Below, piece after piece: positions 7,234-12,689 of a DNA stretch of 12,689 nucleotides. The DNA lies in assembly GCA_018668475.1 (NCBI GenBank), contig JABJCZ010000101.1:1-12689 (forward strand). Reading direction: 5' to 3'. Positions within the stretch are counted from its first letter, which is position 1; each line of letters opens with the position of its first letter. This DNA comes from Alphaproteobacteria bacterium (GTDB lineage Bacteria; Pseudomonadota; Alphaproteobacteria; UBA828). Both the position numbers and the translations under genes were made by a program. The notes under the pieces were generated by a model, which worked only from the letters and a program-made list of their open reading frames with translations, searched no databases and was not told where the DNA came from.

Positions 7234-8214
7234 TCATCTACGCAATGCGGGATCGATCTTGCGGCCATAAATTCTGTAGGCGCCAACCTGACCCGATTCC
7301 AGCACCTTCATACGCCGTAACCAAAGCTCAGCCTCGGCTAACAACGCGGGACCCAGTCCGCCCGCCAGACTGGACTTGTCACCCAAAATCTCACCCGTCA
7401 TCGCCCATGAGCGCGTAATGAGAGCCTGCGTGGCATCTGACACGTCCTCGGATACGCGAATCTCGAACCCGAGATCAGCCAGCAGCGTGCGAACCCGGTC
7501 AAGACTCCATAAATGAGGTTTTGCCGGCTCGCCTGCAACCCATTCATCGATCGCAGTCCCGGAGGCGTCGCCTGTCTTCGTCAGGTAATCCGTAATCAGC
7601 AGCTGACCATCAACCTTCAGCCCAGCATATATCGCCTCAAGTAGCGCTTCCTTATTTTTGATCGTAAACAAAGCATCCTTCGAGAAGATGGCATTGGTGC
7701 CATTGGGCTTGAGTTCCAGATGCTCAGGGTCGAATGCATGAACCGGGGCTTTGCGATCGAGCCCTTCCATTTTCGACATCTCCATGGCCGCTTCAACGTA
7801 TAACGGCGACGATTCATAGCCAGTTACCCAGGCGCCGGTTTCAGCATGTATCGCCCGCGTACCGCCCCCCAGACCACTACCGATATCGAGCACGGTCATG
7901 CTGGAATCCAGTCCGAGCGGCTTTACCAGGTCCCTTATCAGGTCCGCCCCGCCGGGCCCCGTGAACCCTTCGCCAAACATCCGCTCCATAATCTGGACTC
8001 GCGGATCAGAGAAGGCTGCTGCAATGCGCGGGTCTTCTGATCCGGCAGATTCCCGTTCAGCCGCCTCATCGACCAAAGCTGACATGCTGACACCATTGCT
8101 TGGCGGCGCCGGCTCGTCATCTTCGATGTAATAACCTTCCCACCACGCGCGAAGCCGCCGGAGGACGTGCGTCTTCCGAGCGCTGGCGGTCGAAGATGCT
8201 GACATAGCTGGCAT
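7234..8214 (-). CDS. Class I SAM-dependent methyltransferase
   Basis: Predicted to transfer a methyl group from S-adenosylmethionine to an unknown acceptor. It is up to 326 residues, soluble. The Rossmann-fold SAM motif I is clear, VLDIGSGLGGGTR (108-120), with the acidic residue at the end of strand 2 in GYESS (E134). Later strands appear as NAIFSKDALFTI and GLKVDGQLLITDY (199-210). The extra N-terminal ~85 residues include a basic segment (VLRRLRAWWEGYY, 17-29) and the acidic linker EDDEP; the C-terminus RRMKVLESGQVGAYRIYGRK is not one I can tie to a named subfamily. The methyl-cycle part resembles phosphoethanolamine/sarcosine-type small-molecule enzymes, but substrate cannot be assigned. 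No Shine-Dalgarno precedes the first ATG; a promoter-like -10 overlaps it, so translation may start at Met4 (8205) or later. It appears to be a single-gene unit. Confidence 0.85.
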   Translation of the reverse strand: MPAMSASSTASARKTHVLRRLRAWWEGYYIEDDEPAPPSNGVSMSALVDEAAERESAGSEDPRIAAAFSDPRVQIMERMFGEGFTGPGGADLIRDLVKPLGLDSSMTVLDIGSGLGGGTRAIHAETGAWVTGYESSPLYVEAAMEMSKMEGLDRKAPVHAFDPEHLELKPNGTNAIFSKDALFTIKNKEALLEAIYAGLKVDGQLLITDYLTKTGDASGTAIDEWVAGEPAKPHLWSLDRVRTLLADLGFEIRVSEDVSDATQALITRSWAMTGEILGDKSSLAGGLGPALLAEAELWLRRMKVLESGQVGAYRIYGRKIDPALRR

Positions 8215-8239
8215 ATAAGTCTTGGCAATTGATGGTCAA
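8212..8239 (-). promoter_or_regulatory. Possible promoter overlapping the methyltransferase start
   Basis: On the minus strand, TTGACC (8239-8234), a 16-base spacer, and TATATG (8217-8212), whose last three bases are the first ATG. Transcription would then begin about base 8205, which is exactly the Met4 ATG, implying a leaderless mRNA. Alternatively transcription starts further upstream and this is chance. Confidence 0.35.
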
Positions 8240-8356
8240 TAGCGTTGCGTCGCCCAGCCTGGGCAGCACATCACACTGACATTACCATTACTTGTTTAAG
8301 TCTTCCTAAACGCCAGTATCCGTAAAACTACGGCCCCGCCCGGCGTAACCTTTCAA

Positions 8357-9214
8357 TCAGGCCTGCGCGACGCCTTGCCTTTGTTGCCCCAACGACACGA
8401 TTTCAAGCTCCATCACATCCCCAGATTGGAGATAAAGCGGCGGTTTCAGCCCCATACCGACACCAGGAGGCGTGCCGGTGGCGATCAGGTCGCCGGCTTC
8501 CAGCACCATGAACTGGCTGCAGTACCACACCACATGAGCGACATCGAAGATCATCGTGCGCGTGTTGCCGTCCTGGCGGACCGTCCCGTTGACTGCGAGG
8601 CGCATATCAAGATTGCCCGGATCCGGCACCTCATCGCGGGTCACCAGCCATGGGCCGGTAGGGCAAAAGGTTTCGGCCGACTTTCCCTTGATCCAGGTAG
8701 GCCCGCGATTGAGCTGAAAATCACGCTCTGAGACGTCATTGACGATGGTATAGCCGGCGACATGCTCCAGCGCCTCGGCTTCGCTGCCGAGATACTGAGC
8801 CCTCTTGCCGATCACGATCCCAAGCTCGACCTCCCAGTCCGTCTTTTCGCTGGCACGGGGAATGAGCACTGTATCGTTCGGGCCACAATAGGAACTAGGC
8901 GCCTTGGTGAAAATGATCGGCTCACCCGGAATATCCATGCCGGCTTCGCGCGCGTGATCCTCATAGTTCAGACCGATGGCGATGATGTTACCCGGCCGCG
9001 CCATGGGCGCACCGGTGCGGGTCGCCGACATGTCGATGGACGGCAAACTATCTCCACCATCGGCGAGGGCGACGCGCAGCGCTTCAATGCCGCCATCTTC
9101 GAGCCAAGCGCTGTCGATCTCCGGCACGAGGGAGGAAATATCGATGACCGTCCCGTCATCACTCAGCAGGGCTGGCTTTTCGGCACCAACAGGGCCAACA
9201 CGCAAAAGTTTCAT
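8357..9214 (-). CDS. Fumarylacetoacetate hydrolase (FAH) family enzyme
   Basis: Metal-dependent hydrolase, decarboxylase or isomerase acting on beta-diketo or 2-oxo acids. It has 285 residues, the size of single-domain FAHD proteins annotated as ureidoglycolate lyase or 2,4-diketo-3-deoxy-sugar-acid hydrolase. Motifs: PGNIIAIGLNYEDHARE (74-90), IIFTKAPSSYCGPND (100-114), the metal ligands in DWEVELGIVIG (E128, E130) and IVNDVSERD (D160), then KGKSAETFCPTGPW (176-189) and the terminal GDLIATGTPPGVGMG (241-255). A good Shine-Dalgarno (GGAG, 8 bases upstream) fixes the start. It is the third gene of a minus-strand operon, 38 bases after the DUF1445 gene, which suggests a shared small acid substrate. 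The exact reaction cannot be read from sequence; the family is frequently over-annotated. Confidence 0.92.
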   Translation of the reverse strand: MKLLRVGPVGAEKPALLSDDGTVIDISSLVPEIDSAWLEDGGIEALRVALADGGDSLPSIDMSATRTGAPMARPGNIIAIGLNYEDHAREAGMDIPGEPIIFTKAPSSYCGPNDTVLIPRASEKTDWEVELGIVIGKRAQYLGSEAEALEHVAGYTIVNDVSERDFQLNRGPTWIKGKSAETFCPTGPWLVTRDEVPDPGNLDMRLAVNGTVRQDGNTRTMIFDVAHVVWYCSQFMVLEAGDLIATGTPPGVGMGLKPPLYLQSGDVMELEIVSLGQQRQGVAQA

Positions 9215-9252
9215 CTGGGTATCTCCAAACTTGAAAATTATTGGTACAGGGC

Positions 9253-10080
9253 TCAGGCGGGCCTATCGGTAACGACCATAGCGCCCGGCCAATGGGTGAT
9301 CGCAAGCGGCACCTGCGCCTGCTCCAACGCAGCCTGGGGCGTCACACCACAAGCCCAGAATACTGGCACTTCGCCCTCATAGACCGGCACGGCATCGCCA
9401 AAATCGGTGACAGCAATATCCTTGATCCCGATTTCTGCGGGATTGCCGATATGAACGGGCGCGCCGTGAGCGGCTGGGTATTCTGCGGTGATCTCTCGCG
9501 CTTGCTCAGCCTGTTCGGGGCTCATCGGGCGCATGGAGACGACCAGCGGCCCCCGAAATGGCCCGGCCGCCACAGTCTCGATACTGGTGCGATACATCGG
9601 CGTGTTACAGCCAAGGTCAATATGGCGTACCGGAATGCCCGCTGCCTGCAAGGCGGCTTCAAACGTGAACGAGCAGCCGAGCACGAAGGCGACAAAGTCC
9701 GACTGCCAGCGATCGCGAATATCGGTGGGTTCATCAACGACCACGCCGTTCTCAAAAACCCGATAGCGCGGCAAATCGGTCCGCAGATCCAGCGTCAGGC
9801 CAAGCTCCGGGATATGCGGACTACCTGGCAAAGATTTACCGATAATCGGGCACGGCGCGGGGTTCGCCCTGCAATAGGCGTCAAAGTCGGTCGCAAGATC
9901 CGCCGGCAAAATGACCAGATTGCCCTGAAAACAAAGCGGCGCGAGGCCCGCTGTCGGGCCGGTAACGTCGCCAGCTCGAATACGTAGGCGCAGCGCGCCA
10001 GCCTGTGCCGCTGCCGTCGCAGCACCGGCACTCACGCCGGCATCACTGTTCAGGTCTTGCTCCATTCCCAGCGGCGCCAT
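9253..10080 (-). CDS. DUF1445 / D-glutamate cyclase family protein (putative hydro-lyase)
   Basis: Belongs to the DUF1445 (YcsI-like) family, often annotated as putative hydro-lyase; the mammalian relative DGLUCY is a D-glutamate cyclase producing 5-oxo-D-proline. With the start chosen at 10080 it has 275 residues, typical of the family. Motifs: [14 protein letters not shown] (35-48), [12 protein letters not shown] (52-63), [10 protein letters not shown] (100-109), [13 protein letters not shown] (132-144), PMYRT (161-165), VVSMRPM (180-186), HGAPVHIG (205-212), [13 protein letters not shown] (240-252) and ITHWPG. The frame extends 21 codons further upstream, but that part lies inside the DUF1348 gene. 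The ATG at 10080 overlaps that gene's stop by one base (TGATG) with GGGGAG about 11 bases ahead, arguing for coupled translation from there. The substrate in this organism is unknown. Confidence 0.9.
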   Translation of the reverse strand: MAPLGMEQDLNSDAGVSAGAATAAAQAGALRLRIRAGDVTGPTAGLAPLCFQGNLVILPADLATDFDAYCRANPAPCPIIGKSLPGSPHIPELGLTLDLRTDLPRYRVFENGVVVDEPTDIRDRWQSDFVAFVLGCSFTFEAALQAAGIPVRHIDLGCNTPMYRTSIETVAAGPFRGPLVVSMRPMSPEQAEQAREITAEYPAAHGAPVHIGNPAEIGIKDIAVTDFGDAVPVYEGEVPVFWACGVTPQAALEQAQVPLAITHWPGAMVVTDRPA

Positions 10081-10487
10081 CAGAGTATCTGCTCCCCGGG
10101 TTGGATCGGCACGTCGTTGGCGCTCAGGTCGAGCACACTGCAAAGGCCATCCGCATCAAACTCCCAATGCTCGTTGCCGAACGTCCGGTAGCATTGTCCG
10201 GTTTCCCCATGCCGCCACTCGCATTCAAACCGCACCGAAACTCGATCTCCGACATAACTCCAGAGATGTTTGCGCAGCACGTAGTCCTGCTGGATCGGCC
10301 AGCGCCCTTCCAGAAACGGCAAGATCGCATCGCGCCCGGTCAAAAATGCGTCGCGGTAGCGCCACTTGGTATCGACCGTGTATTCACCGGGGATAACTGA
10401 AGCATCCCGAGCGTTCCACAGATCCTGCGCACGCTGCACGGTCGCCCGCGCGGTTTCCTCGTTGAACGGCGGTTTTAGAACTGTCAT
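10080..10487 (-). CDS. DUF1348 family protein, NTF2-like fold
   Basis: A 135-residue protein of the DUF1348 family, in the SnoaL/nuclear-transport-factor-2-like superfamily of small alpha+beta barrels that bind or isomerise small ligands. Characteristic segments: [20 protein letters not shown] (6-25), [20 protein letters not shown] (36-55), [16 protein letters not shown] (76-91), [16 protein letters not shown] (100-115), and ANDVPI near the C-terminus. The frame extends upstream to an ATG at 10631, but the added 48 residues are not family-like and would run across a tandem repeat and a -10-like box, so the ATG at 10487 is chosen. The site before it (GGGTG) is modest. It is the first gene of the DUF1348-DUF1445-FAH operon. 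Biochemical function of the family is not established as far as I know. Confidence 0.88.
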   Translation of the reverse strand: MTVLKPPFNEETARATVQRAQDLWNARDASVIPGEYTVDTKWRYRDAFLTGRDAILPFLEGRWPIQQDYVLRKHLWSYVGDRVSVRFECEWRHGETGQCYRTFGNEHWEFDADGLCSVLDLSANDVPIQPGEQIL

Positions 10488-10523
10488 TGCTGGCACCCGT
10501 ATCGCTTTATCAACATTGGCAAA

Positions 10524-10529
10524 AGTGTA
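10524..10529 (-). promoter_or_regulatory. Possible -10 box of the DUF1348-DUF1445-FAH operon
   Basis: TACACT on the minus strand, 36 bases before the chosen DUF1348 ATG. No good -35 box is found at 16-18 bases (the position reads GC-rich), which would fit an activator-dependent promoter using the tandem repeats just upstream. Weak evidence taken alone. Confidence 0.35.
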
Positions 10530-10562
10530 GCACGACGAACGGCGGGCGCGAGTCGCGGCTGA

Positions 10563-10600
10563 TTGATGCAAACAACGAAATTTGATGCAAACAACGAAAT
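10563..10600. repeat. Perfect tandem duplication of a 19-bp unit
   Basis: The unit ttgatgcaaacaacgaaat occurs twice back to back (10563-10581 and 10582-10600) with no mismatch. The second copy with its flank also forms an interrupted palindrome, TTTGAT-12 bases-ATCAAA (10581-10604), resembling a dyad operator. Relative to the possible transcription start near 10517 the copies centre at about -55 and -74, positions typical for activator binding. It lies in a noncoding region of 224 bases (10488-10711) where nothing else coding is visible. Confidence 0.75.
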
Positions 10601-10650
10601 CAAACTCGACAGCAGATATTTGCACCTGCAACCGCGCCGGTTTTCTAAAT

Positions 10651-10675
10651 GTCCGTTATCGGGGCTCTAGCGAAC
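10651..10675. repeat. Imperfect hairpin in the gap before the DUF6713-like gene
   Basis: GTCCGTTA and TAGCGAAC can pair over eight positions with one mismatch and one G-T, around a 9-base loop. A similar ATGTCTGCTT-like phrase recurs at 10696-10705. It may be a degenerate dispersed element or part of a weak transcription end; no T-run is present. Confidence 0.3.
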
Positions 10676-10711
10676 TTCAGTGAAGGCAGTAGGCCATGTC
10701 TGCTTTAGCCA

Positions 10712-11161
10712 TCAAGAGGCATTCGCCAGACGTGAATCCCGGTAGCTAAGTAATAAATGGATTGCTCCCAACAAAGCTCCGCCATAAATGAGTGCCGACG
10801 AGAGCGAAGAAGTGAACTGATAGCTCGGATCGTCTGACGTGAACCAGTGCGCGATGCCGTGGAGCACCAAGAAACCGCTAACTGTGACCTTCGTGATATT
10901 TCGTGTTCGCTCCTTACTACTCGTCACGAAGCCCACGATTACAGCGACGAGCGGAATGTGACCCAACACAAAAACAGTCACGGCAACGTCTTCGGGAAGC
11001 GACCTGAATATCGGTAACACCAGCCATTCTGAATTGGACATAGCATCTAATTCGTGCGTGACGAGTGTGCCCAGACCAAGAAGAAAGACGACGTTTTTCA
11101 TCGAAATAGCGTATTCGAAAACGTCGGATGTCGCAAAATGACTGTTAGGCTTTATCGCCAT
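10712..11161 (-). CDS. Small polytopic membrane protein, DUF6713-like
   Basis: A hydrophobic protein of up to 149 residues with about four predicted membrane helices, near 22-38, 58-80, 92-108 and 120-139. The pattern THELDAM...EW (35-46), followed by GHIPL (67-71) and LHGIAHWF (100-107), resembles the DUF6713 family as I recall it; no function is known to me. Charged or metal-capable residues H36, E37, D39, H68, H101 and H105 sit in or beside the helices. Start is uncertain: family resemblance favours Met21 (11101), while a TATAAA -10-like box at 11203-11198 would give a leader suited to the ATG at 11161; neither has a Shine-Dalgarno. Base composition looks more AT-rich than the genes to its left. 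It is transcribed divergently from the cyclase gene across 116 bases. Confidence 0.7.
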   Translation of the reverse strand: MAIKPNSHFATSDVFEYAISMKNVVFLLGLGTLVTHELDAMSNSEWLVLPIFRSLPEDVAVTVFVLGHIPLVAVIVGFVTSSKERTRNITKVTVSGFLVLHGIAHWFTSDDPSYQFTSSLSSALIYGGALLGAIHLLLSYRDSRLANAS

Positions 11162-11197
11162 AGTTTGCAGTGACGAGATCCTGGGACCTGATTGCGA

Positions 11198-11203
11198 TTT
11201 ATA
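11198..11203 (-). promoter_or_regulatory. Possible -10 box of the DUF6713-like gene
   Basis: TATAAA on the minus strand in the divergent gap, with transcription expected near 11191, 30 bases before the ATG at 11161. No convincing -35 box at 16-18 bases. A candidate plus-strand pair for the cyclase (TTGCGA at 11192, TAAGAT at 11213) is too poorly spaced to call. Confidence 0.3.
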
Positions 11204-11277
11204 CGGTGCAGCTAAGATTGTACGGTATTAACAATTCATCGGAACCTTAGGTTTTCCGTGGGAAAGGAAGCACATAC

Positions 11278-12689
11278 ATGGAACAGCGTCTTGCGGCCAT
11301 ACTCGTTGCCGATGTGGTGGGGTATTCGAAGCTGATGGGCGCTGATCAACTTTCAACTCTCGCAGCTTTGCGAAAATTGCGTTCGGAATTGTTCATGCCG
11401 TGGGTTGCGCGGCATGGTGGCGAAACGGTCAAAAGCATGGGGGACGGATGGATTGTGGCTTTCACGAGCGTCTCGGAGGCGGTGAAATGCGCAATCGACA
11501 TTCAAGGCGGCGCACCGGCGTTTCCTCCGATCCAATTGCGCATGGAAATACACCTTGGGGACATAGTCCATGAAGATGAGGACTTGTTCGGCGATGGCGT
11601 CAACATAGCGGCACGCTTGGAGGGCGCGGCATCGCCCGGCGACATCATGATTTCGGACGTCGTGTATCACAGTCTGGACACCAGCCTTGCCAATGCCTTC
11701 AACGAGAGACCACCGCTTGATTTGAAGAACATTGACCGGCCAATTATCGTGTTCTCCTGGGATGACGCGCCGTCGCTGCCGAAATCCAAAACCGAAAGTA
11801 AGAATGAGAGTACCGGGAAGGTTTGCGGCCAGGACGAAGGGATCAGCCTGGGCTTTATTGACTTGGAACTGAGAGCCGGCGATGAGGAAGCCAGATTATT
11901 GTGCGAAGGGGTCAACGACGCTGTCCGGACTGCCATCGCCAATCAGACGGGGATGTCTCTTGTGGCTGACCCTGACGAGGCCGATATGCTGGTGGAGGGA
12001 TCCATGCAAGCGCTTGGCGCCCGCTACAGAGCTGTCATTCGACTGGTGGACCGTAACAATCAAAAACTAATCAAATCTGAGAGATTTGAAGGTGTGATTG
12101 CTGACCTATTTGAGGCGGAAGATAGTCTGGCACTTCAGATTTGCACGTCGCTCAGATTTGCAGCCTTTCGATACGAAGCGTCATCGTTGGACACGTCCGA
12201 TCTACCGATGGAGGAACAGAACAGCAGCGTCATTCGGGTTCACACTGGCGGCCTTCTATCCGATCTATCGTACGCGGAATGGGTCGAAGCCCGATCATTG
12301 CTGGAAATCGTTCTGGAGCGTGACCCGGACGATGCCAGTGCCCTCGCCATGGCGGGGATGGCCTGTATGATCGAACCTAATTGCGGTTGGCGTAGCCCGG
12401 CACCGGAAGACTGTAAACAGGCCATTGTGTATCTGCGCGAGGCTGTGCATCTCAATCCAGGCAGCGATTTCGCTCAGACGATGCTTGTTTATGCGTTCCT
12501 AGAACTTGATGAAAATCATACCCGCGCTCTCTTTGCCGCCGAACAATTGATGAAGACCGCCCCCCATTATGCGCAAGGTCAAATGGCACATGCGGCTGTA
12601 TTGATGTGCAGCGGCCGGGTCGAGGAAGGCGTGGAAATAGCGTTGAAGGCAATCGAACCATTGAGAGGTTTGCATTTGTTTTCTCATAA
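11278..12689 (+). CDS. Class III adenylate/guanylate cyclase with TolB-like region and TPRs (3' end missing)
   Basis: Makes a cyclic nucleotide, probably cAMP, from ATP. The frame is open from ATG 11278 (AAGGAA Shine-Dalgarno about 8 bases before) to the window end, 470 codons with no stop. The N-terminal cyclase domain keeps its key residues: metal aspartates D12 (VADVVGYSKLMG) and D56 (SMGDGWIVAF), adenine-recognising K52 and D102 (EDLFGDGVNIAAR), and transition-state N109 and R113. A linker follows at about 160-188. Then a region (189 to about 300, with CEGVNDAVRTAIA, ADMLVEGSMQALGARYRAVIRLVD and FEAEDSLALQI) matches in outline the TolB-like domain of related cyclases. TPR-like helices begin near 333 (AEWVEARSLLEIVLERDPDD) and continue to the edge. 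No transmembrane helix is evident between cyclase and TolB-like parts, so it may be soluble. Standing alone and divergent from a membrane protein, its input signal is unknown. Confidence 0.88.
   Translation, partial: MEQRLAAILVADVVGYSKLMGADQLSTLAALRKLRSELFMPWVARHGGETVKSMGDGWIVAFTSVSEAVKCAIDIQGGAPAFPPIQLRMEIHLGDIVHEDEDLFGDGVNIAARLEGAASPGDIMISDVVYHSLDTSLANAFNERPPLDLKNIDRPIIVFSWDDAPSLPKSKTESKNESTGKVCGQDEGISLGFIDLELRAGDEEARLLCEGVNDAVRTAIANQTGMSLVADPDEADMLVEGSMQALGARYRAVIRLVDRNNQKLIKSERFEGVIADLFEAEDSLALQICTSLRFAAFRYEASSLDTSDLPMEEQNSSVIRVHTGGLLSDLSYAEWVEARSLLEIVLERDPDDASALAMAGMACMIEPNCGWRSPAPEDCKQAIVYLREAVHLNPGSDFAQTMLVYAFLELDENHTRALFAAEQLMKTAPHYAQGQMAHAAVLMCSGRVEEGVEIALKAIEPLRGLHLFSH

Noticed and set aside
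8318..8350. CCGTA/TACGG hairpin after the FAH gene as a terminator
   Set aside because: Only a 5-bp stem with no T-run on the minus strand; too weak to call.
10081..10143. A 21-residue N-terminal extension of the DUF1445 protein
   Set aside because: It lies inside the DUF1348 gene; the ATG at 10080 has the TGATG coupling and a suitable ribosome binding site.
10488..10631. A 48-residue N-terminal extension of the DUF1348 protein
   Set aside because: It is not family-like, crosses the perfect tandem repeat and a -10-like box, and exists only because the frame lacks stops.
11144..11150. GTTAGGC resembling an integron attC core site
   Set aside because: No matching RYYYAAC partner with a stem lies within normal attC distance, it is placed at the gene's 5' end rather than after it, and no integrase is present.
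11882..12370. Small plus-strand frames in the right part of the window as separate genes
   Set aside because: They are in other frames of the continuous cyclase-TolB-TPR reading frame, which runs unbroken from 11278 to the end.

Overview
The window looks like chromosomal DNA of an alphaproteobacterium. It has moderately high GC for most of its length, a 41-residue L36 of the type common in that class, and a class III cyclase fused to TolB-like and TPR regions, an architecture abundant there. I cannot fix the genus. There are no tRNA, rRNA, CRISPR or transposase signals. No stretch longer than 300 bases lacks a gene.

Left part (1-6905) is a two-carbon and three-carbon acid utilisation region. 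On the plus strand lie the 3' end of a glycerate 2-kinase (MOFRL family) and a pyruvate kinase. Facing them on the minus strand is a tight operon, glcD-glcE-glcF plus a small exported TPR protein. GlcDEF oxidises glycolate to glyoxylate. Glycerate kinase and pyruvate kinase are the last steps of the route that returns glyoxylate carbon through tartronate semialdehyde and glycerate to 2-phosphoglycerate, PEP and pyruvate. The linking enzymes (glyoxylate carboligase, tartronate semialdehyde reductase) are not in the window.

Middle part (6906-8356): a short rpmJ gene for ribosomal protein L36, too small for ordinary ORF listings, with a near-consensus sigma70 promoter. A perfect 10-base inverted repeat lies between it and glcD. 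Upstream is a SAM-dependent methyltransferase whose start is uncertain.

Right-middle part (8357-10487): a three-gene minus-strand operon in the order DUF1348 (NTF2-like fold), DUF1445 (D-glutamate cyclase/YcsI family) and a fumarylacetoacetate hydrolase family enzyme. The first two genes overlap by one base. Upstream of a plausible -10 box sits a perfect 19-bp tandem duplication that looks like a regulator binding site. This is the best candidate for an uncharacterised catabolic or repair unit.

Right edge (10632-12689) appears more AT-rich and accessory. It holds a small polytopic membrane protein resembling DUF6713, with histidines in or near its predicted helices. Divergent from it is a class III adenylate/guanylate cyclase with a TolB-like region and TPR repeats that runs off the window end.
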